A stretch of 13,089 nt of DNA from Prado023 sp036375875 (GTDB lineage: Bacteria; Actinomycetota; Actinomycetes; S36-B12; CAIYMF01), in assembly GCA_036375875.1 (NCBI GenBank), contig DASVBK010000037.1:1-13089 (forward strand), read 5' to 3'. Below, piece by piece: positions 1 through 6,155 of the stretch. The first letter of the stretch is position 1; each line of letters starts with the position of its first letter. The notes below the pieces were generated by a model. It ran no database searches. It was not told the origin of the DNA and saw nothing but the letters and a program-made list of their open reading frames with translations. The translations under genes were made by a program, and so were the position numbers.

Positions 1-331
1 CTTCGGCCTCGAGCGCGCGCTGGGTGGGCGCCATGCGATGGCGCAGGTGGTTGAGTGGCTGGGCGACCCGGCGTACTGGGTCGACGACCTGGTGACCCAC
101 GTGCATCCCCTCGAGCAGTGGACGCAGGCCCTGGCCACGGCCGCAGCTGGGCCGGCCGCTCGCTGCGTGAAGGCGACCCTGCGGCCGAACCCGGACGTGC
201 CCCTGGTGGGCGACGTGCCGCTCGCGAGCGCGCCCCACGGGGTGGGCGACGTGCCCCCGGTCGGAGGCCCGGTCGACAAGGGCGGCGACGCCTCGACCTC
301 GGGTGAGCCATCGGCGGGGGCCGCACCGTGA
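1..331 (+). CDS. C-terminal fragment of a medium-chain (zinc alcohol dehydrogenase-type) oxidoreductase
   Basis: The frame is open from the left edge (first full codon at base 2) to a TGA at 329-331, so the N-terminus, the Rossmann fold and any zinc ligands lie outside the window. The visible piece has the usual end of MDR-family dehydrogenases: a helix ending in MAQVVEWL, the segment LVTHVHPLEQWTQAL (family pattern: a short beta strand, then His-x-hydrophobic-Pro-Leu-Glu and a helix with Ala), and the final strand CVKATLRP. Such proteins normally stop about there. This one continues for roughly 45 more residues rich in Gly, Pro, Asp and Val, with GVGDVPP resembling an earlier VGDVPL. An internal ATG at 38 exists but starting there would remove conserved sequence. 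Substrate cannot be told. Family assignment is moderately sure; the reality of the tail depends on there being no frameshift near 190. Confidence 0.62.
   Translation, partial: FGLERALGGRHAMAQVVEWLGDPAYWVDDLVTHVHPLEQWTQALATAAAGPAARCVKATLRPNPDVPLVGDVPLASAPHGVGDVPPVGGPVDKGGDASTSGEPSAGAAP
205..255. repeat. 15-bp direct repeat inside the dehydrogenase tail
   Basis: The 15-mer ggtgggcgacgtgcc occurs at 205-219 and again at 241-255, a 36-bp (12-codon) period that keeps the reading frame. It encodes the two VGDVP peptides of the C-terminal extension. It suggests that the tail grew by in-frame duplication. Confidence 0.7.
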
Positions 332-374
332 TCCACCATCCAGGGGAGCACCGGCGGGTTGCTCCGCCTGAGCG

Positions 375-392
375 CTGGCGAGCCGTCGCCGG
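375..392 (+). terminator. possible terminator hairpin after the dehydrogenase
   Basis: A 7-bp stem (375-381 with 386-392, one G-U wobble) closes a GCCG tetraloop 44 nt past the dehydrogenase stop. No T-run follows, as is common in actinobacteria. Short GC-rich hairpins arise by chance in such DNA, so support is weak. Confidence 0.3.
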
Positions 393-462
393 AGCGGATC
401 AACTCGATGATGATCGCGCCGTGATGCAGTGCCCGCGGCCCAGAACGAACAGAAGCGTCCGG

Positions 463-549
463 TGAACCCGCCCCCGATCGGCAACACCACATGAACCCGC
501 CCCCGATCGGCAGCACCACATGAACCCGCGCCGCATCGGCCTCGTGCTC
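463..549. repeat. 29-bp tandem repeat spanning the start of the lipase gene
   Basis: Units lie at 463-491, 492-520 and 521-549. The first two differ at one base. The third, which is the beginning of the coding sequence, matches the others at 17 of its first 20 bases and then diverges. The period is not a multiple of three, so the start-codon region is copied out of frame. Each extra copy makes a 10-codon mini-ORF: GTG 462 to TGA 494, and ATG 491 to TGA 523. Each mini-ORF ends in an ATGA overlap with the next start. Confidence 0.9.
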
Positions 550-1452
550 GGCGGCGGTGGGCTGACCGGCACGGCCTTCCATGCCGGGGTGCTCGCCGGG
601 CTCGCGGACGCACTGGGCTGGGACGCCCGCTCGGCGGAGGTGCTGGTGGGCACGTCCGCGGGCTCCACCTCATCGATCCTGCTGCGCTCCGGGTTGCCCC
701 CAGCCGACTTCGTCGCGCGCATGACGGGCACAGCGCCGTCGCCCGAGGGCCGGGCCGTGCTCGGCGGCCTCGGCGCGATCCGCCGCCCCCGGCGCACGGA
801 GGCGCGCACGCGGCGACCGGCCTCGCCTGCCCTGCTTGGCGCGATGGCGCGGCGGCCCTGGGCCTTCCGACCCGAGCACCTGGCGGCCGGGCTGTTGCCG
901 GTCGGGCGCCTCGACGTGACCGACAGCATCGCAGGGATCGGCGGGCTGTTCGCCACCTGGCCCGAACGGCCGACCTGGATCTGTGCGGTGCGCCTCGACG
1001 ACGGCGCGCGGGTGGTCTTCGGCCGCGATGCGCAGGCGTCGGTGGCCGAGGCGGTCTCCGCGTCGTGCGCGATCCCCGGGTACTACGCACCGGTCGAGAT
1101 CGGCGGCCAGCGCTACGTCGACGGCGGGGTCTGGTCGATGCACAACGCCGACCTGCTCGCCGGTCGCGGCCTGGACGTCGTCGTGGTGAGCGCACCCCTG
1201 GCGACCGACTCCGTGCGCGCGGTGGAACGCGCCAACGCGCTGCGGGTGCCTGTGCGGCTGCGGCTGGACCGCGAGGTGGCCGGTGTGCGCAGCGCCGGCA
1301 CACCCACGCTGGTCATCGCCCCGGACCGCGCACTGCGCCGCGTGATGGGCACGGCGTCGATGCGCATCGAGCGCCGGGGGCCTGTCGCCCTGGCCACCCG
1401 GGAGCACGTGCGGGCCCTGGCCGACGCCGGCGCCCTTGCCGCACTCGGGTAG
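520..1452 (+). CDS. patatin-like phospholipase / serine hydrolase
   Basis: This encodes a 310-residue cytoplasmic-looking acyl hydrolase of the patatin family (phospholipase A or lipid esterase). All family landmarks are present: the glycine-rich oxyanion loop GGGGLTG at residues 11-17, the nucleophile elbow GTSAGS with Ser46, and the second member of the Ser-Asp dyad in VDGG at Asp201. SCAIPGYYAPVEIGG just before Asp201 is also typical. The protein ends shortly after the fold, with no extra domain, signal peptide or membrane segment seen. The ATG at 520 is chosen because IGLVLGGGG should begin close to the N-terminus. The start has no Shine-Dalgarno sequence and sits in the third copy of a 29-bp tandem repeat, preceded by two mini-ORFs. 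The gene stands alone and converges with the DUF1232 gene. The lipid substrate is unknown. Confidence 0.9.
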   Translation: MNPRRIGLVLGGGGLTGTAFHAGVLAGLADALGWDARSAEVLVGTSAGSTSSILLRSGLPPADFVARMTGTAPSPEGRAVLGGLGAIRRPRRTEARTRRPASPALLGAMARRPWAFRPEHLAAGLLPVGRLDVTDSIAGIGGLFATWPERPTWICAVRLDDGARVVFGRDAQASVAEAVSASCAIPGYYAPVEIGGQRYVDGGVWSMHNADLLAGRGLDVVVVSAPLATDSVRAVERANALRVPVRLRLDREVAGVRSAGTPTLVIAPDRALRRVMGTASMRIERRGPVALATREHVRALADAGALAALG

Positions 1453-1507
1453 GGCGTCGACGTCCGGAGCAACGGGGCGTGGGGGGTGCATCCCAGGACG
1501 CGGCAGG

Positions 1508-1906
1508 CTACGGGGCGATGACCTCGCCGACGATGACCCGATCCTGCTCAGCGCTCGGCACCGTGCTGGCGACACGCTCGCCGACGAGCTGCCCGTCCCA
1601 GGCCCGGTAGGCGGTCGTGGCACCGAACAGCGCGGCCACGAGCCACGCGCCGATCGCCGCGTCATCGAGCAGGCCGGGGATGGTCAGCAGGGCCTCGGGC
1701 AGCACGTCGATCGGCGAGACGATGTAGAGCAGCGCCAGCAGCATGAGGGCCAGTCGGCCCTTGCCCAGCCCGTCGTAGCGGCCGGACAGGGTGTCGCGGA
1801 TCAGCCCGGGAACCGAGGCGACGCGCTGGCCGAAGCCGAGCGGGCCGTCAGACATGGCGGCGGCTGCCGCCGCGGTGTAGGCGGCCTTGCGACGACGACG
1901 TGACAT
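1508..1906 (-). CDS. YkvA family (DUF1232) small membrane-associated protein
   Basis: A 132-residue protein with the DUF1232 signature: the segment LALLYIVSPIDVLPE (residues about 57-71) followed by GLLDDAAI (78-85). These lie in one or two hydrophobic helices (about 51-70 and 84-101), with a basic N-terminus (MSRRRRK). Function of the family is unknown; members are usually membrane-associated. The start at 1906 is supported by a strong Shine-Dalgarno sequence GGAGGAG at 1916-1910. An upstream in-frame start at 1969 would run through a conserved-looking hairpin and is less likely. The gene converges with the patatin gene across 55 bp. A hairpin and a weak promoter-like pair lie just upstream. 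Confidence 0.85.
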   Translation of the reverse strand: MSRRRRKAAYTAAAAAAMSDGPLGFGQRVASVPGLIRDTLSGRYDGLGKGRLALMLLALLYIVSPIDVLPEALLTIPGLLDDAAIGAWLVAALFGATTAYRAWDGQLVGERVASTVPSAEQDRVIVGEVIAP

Positions 1907-1909
1907 GGG

Positions 1910-1916
1910 CTCCTCC
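1910..1916 (-). promoter_or_regulatory. Shine-Dalgarno site deciding the DUF1232 start
   Basis: Read on the minus strand, GGAGGAG is followed by CCC and the ATG at 1906. It argues for 1906 over the longer in-frame start at 1969. Confidence 0.8.
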
Positions 1917-1929
1917 AGTGGCCGATGCC

Positions 1930-1961
1930 GGTACCTGTGGATCTCAACGCCCACAGGCACC
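1930..1961 (-). promoter_or_regulatory. 11-bp hairpin in the leader of DUF1232 / behind the DoxX-like gene
   Basis: Arms 1930-1940 and 1951-1961 pair over 11 bp around a 10-nt loop. The single non-Watson-Crick pair (1933/1958) is A-C on the plus strand but G-U in minus-strand RNA, so the fold is best in the RNA of the flanking minus-strand genes. It sits 64 nt after the DoxX stop and 24 nt before the DUF1232 ATG. It could be a terminator or a 5' leader structure; no T-run follows. Confidence 0.5.
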
Positions 1962-1964
1962 CCA

Positions 1965-1991
1965 TCCATACCCAGTCAGCCGGCCGACCAA
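1965..1991 (-). promoter_or_regulatory. weak promoter-like pair ahead of DUF1232
   Basis: On the minus strand TTGGTC (1991-1986) and TATGGA (1970-1965) are separated by 15 bp, shorter than the ideal 17. If used, the transcript would begin at about the first base of the 1930-1961 hairpin. Confidence 0.25.
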
Positions 1992-2024
1992 TCACGGTCA
2001 CCTGACCACCAGGAGCCCGTCTCG

Positions 2025-2489
2025 TCAGGGAGGCAGGATCGGCTCGCCCGCCCGCCACGCTCGCCAGGCCCCCGTGCACCACAGGGCCCAGACCACGAGC
2101 ACGGGCTGGAACAGCAGGCGGATGCCGCGGGCAAGGTCGGTCTCCAGCCCGAAGGCGGAGGTGCCGGTCACGAACTGCGAGATGTTGCCGGGGAAGATCA
2201 CCACGAAGAACCCGGCCAGGATCCAGCCGACCAGGGGCAGTCGGCGACGGGCGAGCACGAGTGCGGCTGCCAGGGCCAGCTCGACCAGGCCCGAGATGAG
2301 GATCGTCGCCTCGGGCGCCGGGAACCAGGGCGGCACCTGGGCCGTGAACGGGTCAGGGCGCACCAGGTGCGCGATGCCGGCGAAGGCCAGGAACGCGGCG
2401 AGGATGAACCGGCCGATGGTGCGCGGCGCCGAGGTGGGCGCGGGCCCCGGCTTCGGTGCGCCGCGCACCTGCCCGCTGCCGTCGGCCAT
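2025..2489 (-). CDS. DoxX-like small polytopic membrane protein
   Basis: A 154-residue protein with a Pro-rich N-terminal stretch (about 1-22) and four predicted membrane helices, near residues 25-43, 61-80, 84-101 and 124-142. The first helix carries LAFAGIAHLVRPDPF and the second ISGLVELALAAALVL. The next helix and loop read GFFVVIFPGNISQFV. This layout, with the GxxHxxxPDxF and SGxxE elements, is that of the DoxX/DoxX-like family. Roles reported in that family are varied (quinone- or thiol-linked redox partners), so no specific reaction is inferred. The ATG at 2489 is the natural start; no Shine-Dalgarno sequence precedes it, but TACCCT lies at -12 to -7. It probably forms its own transcription unit, because a strong hairpin (2611-2641) separates it from the DUF1801 gene upstream. 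Confidence 0.75.
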   Translation of the reverse strand: MADGSGQVRGAPKPGPAPTSAPRTIGRFILAAFLAFAGIAHLVRPDPFTAQVPPWFPAPEATILISGLVELALAAALVLARRRLPLVGWILAGFFVVIFPGNISQFVTGTSAFGLETDLARGIRLLFQPVLVVWALWCTGAWRAWRAGEPILPP

Positions 2490-2495
2490 GGCCGC

Positions 2496-2501
2496 AGGGT
2501 A
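2496..2501 (-). promoter_or_regulatory. -10 hexamer TACCCT placed for a leaderless start of the DoxX-like gene
   Basis: On the minus strand TACCCT lies exactly at -12 to -7 from the A of the ATG at 2489. It fits the TANNNT actinobacterial -10 element with transcription starting at the start codon. There is no Shine-Dalgarno sequence. Confidence 0.55.
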
Positions 2502-2610
2502 GCGAAGTGCGCAGAGTCCAGCCCCGGAGCTCGCGTCGCCCCGGCCGGTCGAGCAGGTCGCCCTCGGGCCCCGCTCAGGTCGCGACGCGGGCCAGCCGCG
2601 ATCGATGCGG

Positions 2611-2641
2611 CCCTCCTCACGCCCCCGCAGGGTGAGGAGGG
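2611..2641 (-). terminator. perfect 10-bp hairpin directly after the DUF1801 stop
   Basis: Arms 2611-2620 (CCCTCCTCAC) and 2632-2641 (GTGAGGAGGG) are exact inverted repeats around an 11-nt loop. The hairpin begins 3 nt beyond the stop codon of the minus-strand DUF1801 gene (2645-2647). Position and perfection support an intrinsic terminator without a U-tract. Confidence 0.6.
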
Positions 2642-2644
2642 AGG

Positions 2645-3094
2645 TCAGCGCCGGGAGTGCGCGGCCCGGGTTGCCGCGACGAAGTCGGCCATCGGCACCG
2701 CGGCGATCACCTCTCGGACGAGGTCCTCGTGCAGGTCGTCGAGGCGCTTGAACCGAAGGCAGCTGCGGCCCATGTCGAGCTTCGTGCCGCGGGCCTGCCA
2801 CTGCTCGCGCAGCCTCGCCTCGCGGCCCGGGTCGCCGTAGATGCCCATCAGGTAGAGGGCGTAGTGCTGCTTCTGTGCTGCGAGTGAGACGTACGCCAGC
2901 GGCTGGCCGTTGTAGGTGTCGGGGTAGACCGAGGCAGGGACCTGCCAGGTGATCATGCCGTAGCCCATGGCCTCCTCGTACCCGGGCGGCAGGCTGCTGG
3001 CGACGAGGTCCCGCACGTGGGCCACCACGGCCCGACGCTCGGGCGGCAGCTCGTCGAGGTACTCGGCGACGGTGGCGGCGCTGCTCTGGACCAT
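2645..3094 (-). CDS. DUF1801 domain protein
   Basis: A 149-residue single-domain protein of the DUF1801 (YdhG-like) family. The signature region is LPPGYEEAMGYGMITWQVP (residues about 35-53), followed by the strand pair PLAYVSLAAQKQHYALYLMG and, near the end, TKLDMGRSCLRFKRLDDL. The start of the protein, TVAEYLDELPPERRAVVAHVRDLV, is the usual first helix pair of the family. No membrane segment or signal peptide is seen. The family is small, soluble and largely uncharacterised; a related Bacillus protein has been described as frataxin-like, but nothing here shows iron binding. The ATG at 3094 has no Shine-Dalgarno sequence but has TAGCCT at -12 to -7. It is probably monocistronic, bounded by a hairpin after its stop and another (3242-3268) upstream. 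Confidence 0.88.
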   Translation of the reverse strand: MVQSSAATVAEYLDELPPERRAVVAHVRDLVASSLPPGYEEAMGYGMITWQVPASVYPDTYNGQPLAYVSLAAQKQHYALYLMGIYGDPGREARLREQWQARGTKLDMGRSCLRFKRLDDLHEDLVREVIAAVPMADFVAATRAAHSRR

Positions 3095-3100
3095 GACGGC

Positions 3101-3106
3101 AGGCTA
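3101..3106 (-). promoter_or_regulatory. -10 hexamer TAGCCT placed for a leaderless start of the DUF1801 gene
   Basis: TAGCCT on the minus strand occupies -12 to -7 relative to the ATG at 3094, the spacing expected if transcription starts at the A of ATG. No ribosome binding site is visible. Confidence 0.55.
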
Positions 3107-3241
3107 GCGACGCGCTCCCGTCCCGCACCACGAGCGCAGCCCTCCCGCACCCCACCAAGCTCGCGAGCGTCCGGAGTCCTGGCTCCCCCGGAGGCGCCGG
3201 TGCTGGACGAGGCAGACGCCCAGGAGTACGAGGAGCAAGCC

Positions 3242-3268
3242 GGACGGGCCGGGATGTCCGGCCCGTCC
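3242..3268 (-). terminator. perfect 11-bp GC hairpin after the NmrA-type gene
   Basis: GGACGGGCCGG at 3242-3252 is exactly complementary to 3258-3268, with a 5-nt loop. It begins 60 nt downstream of the NmrA-type stop codon, in a 234-bp gap (3095-3328) where I see no gene. A Rho-independent-like terminator lacking a U-run is the likeliest role. Confidence 0.55.
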
Positions 3269-3328
3269 AACCCGGGGTGGTGAGGCGCCGGGCAGGGGCC
3301 CACGGGCAATGCCCCGCCGTCGCCGCGC

Positions 3329-4219
3329 TCAGGCTGCGATGAACTGCCGCGCGGCGTACTCCTCCACCGAGGTCAGGTCGCTCGGCAGCCCCTCGGGCAG
3401 CGACCCCATGTCGATGGGGTCGCCCTTGGCCACGCAGGCCATGAGCATGGCGAACGAGCGCTGCATCCCGTCCGTCGTCCCGTCGGCCTGCGCCAGCAGG
3501 GCGTCGACCGGCACGTTGGTGGTTGCCACGGGGCGCCCGGCGGCGCGGCCGAAGATCTCCGCAGCCTCGGCCTGGCTCACCGGCCTCGGCCCACCGAGCT
3601 CGAGCACCGCGTTGCGGGCACCCGGCGCCGTGAGGCTGGCCACGGCGAACCTCGCGACGTCCTGGACCGCGATGTAGCTGACCGGCTCAGCGCCCGTCCC
3701 GTAGAGCGTCACGGTGCCCGCACCCGGGTCGAATCCGACGGCCGGGCTGAGCCACACCTCCATGAAGCAGCTGGGCCGCAGGATCGTGTAGCCCATCCCG
3801 CTGGCCATGAGGTGCTGCTCGACGGCGCGCTTGGCCTGCCCGAGCGGGAACTCCAGGTCGAGGTTGGCCGAGAACGACGTGTACACAAAGTGCCCCACGC
3901 CCGCTGCGACCGCGGCATCGACGAGGTGCAGGACGCCGGCCCGGTCGGTGGTCTCGATGTCGTTGACGCCCGGTTCGTAGGTGAACGGCATCGACGAGAC
4001 GGTGCAGATGAGCGCATCCACGCCCTCGCACGCCGCGCGCAGCGACGCCGGATCGCGCAGGTCGCCCTCAACCGTCTCCAAGCCGAGGGCGTGCAGATGC
4101 TCGACCTTCGCCGGGTCGGACGTGGCCCGGACCAGGGCCCGCGCCGCTATGCCGTCGCGGGCCAGCAGTGAGCAGACCGTGCCTCCGACCAGGCCGGTGC
4201 CACCGACGACAAGGATCAT
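3329..4219 (-). CDS. NmrA/atypical SDR-type NAD(P)-binding protein
   Basis: A 296-residue protein with an N-terminal Rossmann fold: MILVVGGTGLVGG carries the GxxGxxG dinucleotide loop at residues 6-12, followed by RALVRATSDPAKVEHL and the acidic strand VEGDLRDPASL (about 50-60). Later elements FVYTSFSANL (111-120), GQAKRAVEQHL (127-137), YTILRPSCFMEVW (144-156) and YIAVQDVARFAV are typical of NmrA-like or atypical short-chain dehydrogenases. The classical Tyr-xxx-Lys pair is not clearly present, so it may be a redox-sensing or epimerase/reductase-like protein; substrate unknown. The ATG at 4219 is chosen because the GxxGxxG loop must be at the N-terminus and a strong Shine-Dalgarno sequence AGGAGGAGG (4234-4226) precedes it. 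It is transcribed divergently from the histidine kinase across 196 bp. Confidence 0.86.
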   Translation of the reverse strand: MILVVGGTGLVGGTVCSLLARDGIAARALVRATSDPAKVEHLHALGLETVEGDLRDPASLRAACEGVDALICTVSSMPFTYEPGVNDIETTDRAGVLHLVDAAVAAGVGHFVYTSFSANLDLEFPLGQAKRAVEQHLMASGMGYTILRPSCFMEVWLSPAVGFDPGAGTVTLYGTGAEPVSYIAVQDVARFAVASLTAPGARNAVLELGGPRPVSQAEAAEIFGRAAGRPVATTNVPVDALLAQADGTTDGMQRSFAMLMACVAKGDPIDMGSLPEGLPSDLTSVEEYAARQFIAA

Positions 4220-4225
4220 TTCGCG

Positions 4226-4234
4226 CCTCCTCCT
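4226..4234 (-). promoter_or_regulatory. Shine-Dalgarno site of the NmrA-type gene
   Basis: AGGAGGAGG on the minus strand, 6 nt before the ATG at 4219. It excludes the longer in-frame ORF that extends to 4495 into the kinase gene. Confidence 0.85.
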
Positions 4235-4403
4235 GGGACCCGGCCTCGGCCGGTCGCCCGAACGTCGCGGAGGTCCGCGGCGATGCTCGATCCGGTCGGG
4301 CTCCCAGCTGGAGCGCCGGCCGGCAGCCGGGCCCATCCCGGCCATCACCCTGTCTACCCGCGGCAGTCCACCGGCGGACAGGGCCGTTGGTCCGGCTCGA
4401 CTC

Positions 4404-4410
4404 AAGGGAG
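4404..4410 (+). promoter_or_regulatory. Shine-Dalgarno site deciding the GTG start of the histidine kinase
   Basis: AAGGGAG is followed by 5 nt (CCCGC) and GTG at 4416. Longer in-frame starts, up to 3981, would overlap the divergent NmrA-type gene antisense, so this site fixes the start. Confidence 0.75.
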
Positions 4411-4415
4411 CCCGC

Positions 4416-6155
4416 GTGGCCGCCGATGCACGCAGCGTGCGTGGCACGAGGGGTTCGGTGCGCCGGTGCGGGCTGTGGAAGTGGCAGCTGGCCATCGGCC
4501 TCGGCCTGGTGCTCGCCTTCTGGCGGGTGGTGCCCGACGAGATGCTCGACCCCGCCTTCGTGCTGATCGGCCTGTACGGGACGGCCTCGGTGCTCGTGGG
4601 CGTGCGCCTCTGGCGCCCCCGCTACGCGACGGCCTGGTACCTGGTGGCCCTCGGCGTGGTGGCCTACCTCGTCGGCGACGTCATCTTCACGGTCCAGCTC
4701 ACCCTGACCGGCGCCGAGCCGCCGGTGCCATCGCTCGCCGATGCCTTCTACTACCTCATGTACCCCCTGATGGCGGCCTCGGTGTTCCTCACCATCCGCC
4801 GCCAGCAGCCCGGGCGGGACAAGGCCGCGGCCATCGACGCCACCTTGCTCACGACCGCCGCCGCGGTGCTGTCGTGGACCTACCTCATCGCCCCGTACGC
4901 CAATGACACGGAGCTGCCCCTGCTGGAGAAGCTGGCGTCGATCGGCTATCCCTTGGGTGACCTGCTGCTCGTGGCGCTCCTGGCCCGGCTGCTGCTGGTG
5001 CCCGGCGAACGGGTGCCAGCGTTCTGGCTGCTCGTGGCGGCCCTCGCGATGAACCTGGTCGCCGACGCGCGCTACCTCTACCAGACCCTCGACGGGACCT
5101 ACGAGTCCGGGAGCACCACCGACCTGTGGTGGCTGCTGGCCTACGTACTGTTCGGCACCGCCGCCATGCACCCCTCGATGCGGCAGTACGGCCAGCGCGC
5201 CGAGAGCGTCGAGCTGCCGCAGTCGCACCGCCGACTGGCGATCATGACGGTCGCCGCACTCAGCGCGCCGGCGCTGATCGTCCTGCGCGTCGGCAGCGGC
5301 AACGTGGCTGAGGTGGGCGTCATCGCGTTCGGGTGCGTGGTGATGTTCGTGCTCGTGCTGGCGCGGATGAGCGGGCTGATCGAGGCGGTCGAGCTGCAGC
5401 ACGGCCAGCTGCAGCGCGCCTTCGGCGACCTGCAGCAGGCGCAGGCCGAGCGGCAGCTGCTGCTCGACCGCACGGTCCGGGCCCGGGAGCAGGAGCGGAT
5501 CACCCTCGCGGCGAACCTGCACGACGGGCCCATCCAGCGGCTGGCCGGCGTCTCGCTCATGCTCGACCGCGCGCTGCTGCGCCTGGACCGGGGTGACCCG
5601 GTCATGGCCGGTGAGCTGCTCGAGCGCGGCCAGGGCGAGCTGCAGACCGAGGTCGACGCCCTGCGCGGGATGATGAGCGAGCTGCGCCCGCCGGTGCTGG
5701 ACGAGGCCGGGTTCGAGGCGGGCCTTCGGGATCTGGTCGCGGACTTCACCCGTCGCACGGGTGTGGCCGCGGCGGTCAGCGGGGGCCTCGCAGGGCCGCT
5801 GGAGTCCGAGACCGAGACGGCGCTCTACCGGGTCGCGCAGGAGGCGCTCTGGAACGTCTCGAAGCACGCCCGGGCACACCGCGTCGAGGTGCGGCTGCAC
5901 GACCAGGGCACCGCGGTCGAGCTCACGGTGGCGGACGACGGCGTGGGCTTCCGCTCGAGCGCCGCCAGGGTGCTGCTGCGGGACGGGCACTTCGGCCTGG
6001 TCGGCATGCGCGAGCGGATCGAGTCGGCCGGTGGCCAGCTGCTGGTCGAGTCGGTGATCGACCGCGGCACCTGCCTGACCGCACGGGTGCCGCGCTGCGA
6101 CGAGCGGACGGATGACCGGCCACTGGTCGTCGCGGCGATGGGAGGGGCAGCATGA
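4416..6155 (+). CDS. polytopic NarL-family sensor histidine kinase
   Basis: A 579-residue membrane kinase. The N-terminal half holds about ten hydrophobic segments (near 22-37, 47-65, 72-95, 107-127, 142-161, 175-195, 201-217, 236-250, 273-290, 299-317) with no recognisable periplasmic ligand domain. A likely coiled coil (about 320-360) leads into a HisKA_3 dimerisation domain: EQERITLAANLHDGPIQRL, phospho-acceptor His369. The HATPase domain has the N-box QEALWNVSKHARA (Asn480), the ATP-lid motif ADDGVGF (Asp508) and the G2 box GHFGLVGM (524-531). HDGPIQ rather than the classical HDxxxQ order is a known variant of this kinase class. The GTG start is set by AAGGGAG 5 nt upstream. It is the first gene of an operon whose next cistron overlaps its stop by 4 nt. 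The signal may be sensed within the membrane (inference). Confidence 0.92.
   Translation: MAADARSVRGTRGSVRRCGLWKWQLAIGLGLVLAFWRVVPDEMLDPAFVLIGLYGTASVLVGVRLWRPRYATAWYLVALGVVAYLVGDVIFTVQLTLTGAEPPVPSLADAFYYLMYPLMAASVFLTIRRQQPGRDKAAAIDATLLTTAAAVLSWTYLIAPYANDTELPLLEKLASIGYPLGDLLLVALLARLLLVPGERVPAFWLLVAALAMNLVADARYLYQTLDGTYESGSTTDLWWLLAYVLFGTAAMHPSMRQYGQRAESVELPQSHRRLAIMTVAALSAPALIVLRVGSGNVAEVGVIAFGCVVMFVLVLARMSGLIEAVELQHGQLQRAFGDLQQAQAERQLLLDRTVRAREQERITLAANLHDGPIQRLAGVSLMLDRALLRLDRGDPVMAGELLERGQGELQTEVDALRGMMSELRPPVLDEAGFEAGLRDLVADFTRRTGVAAAVSGGLAGPLESETETALYRVAQEALWNVSKHARAHRVEVRLHDQGTAVELTVADDGVGFRSSAARVLLRDGHFGLVGMRERIESAGGQLLVESVIDRGTCLTARVPRCDERTDDRPLVVAAMGGAA
6140..6147 (+). promoter_or_regulatory. 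ribosome binding site of the first receiver gene, inside the kinase gene
   Basis: GGGAGGGG lies 4 nt before the ATG at 6152. It shows that the overlapping cistron has its own initiation signal as well as being coupled to the kinase stop. Confidence 0.75.

Noticed and set aside
463..549. CRISPR-like array
   Set aside because: The 29-bp units are contiguous, without spacers, and include coding sequence, so this is a simple tandem duplication.
670..1665. 331-codon minus-strand open frame
   Set aside because: It is antisense to the patatin-like gene, whose catalytic motifs are intact. No domain is seen.
1887..2840. Plus-strand open frames of 200 and 317 codons
   Set aside because: They lie opposite the DoxX-like and DUF1801 genes, with Arg/Pro/Ser-rich shadow composition and no ribosome site.
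3095..3328. Small gene in the gap between DUF1801 and the NmrA-type gene
   Set aside because: The open frames on both strands lack a ribosome site or recognisable features and run through the perfect 11-bp hairpin.
3981..4415. Longer N-terminus for the histidine kinase
   Set aside because: It would overlap the NmrA-type gene antisense by over 200 bp. The GTG at 4416 has a proper Shine-Dalgarno sequence and the protein becomes hydrophobic soon after.
4068..5990. 640-codon open frame antisense to the histidine kinase
   Set aside because: It has no recognisable domain, is rich in His/Arg/Gln in the pattern of antisense high-GC coding DNA, and lies opposite a kinase with all motifs intact.
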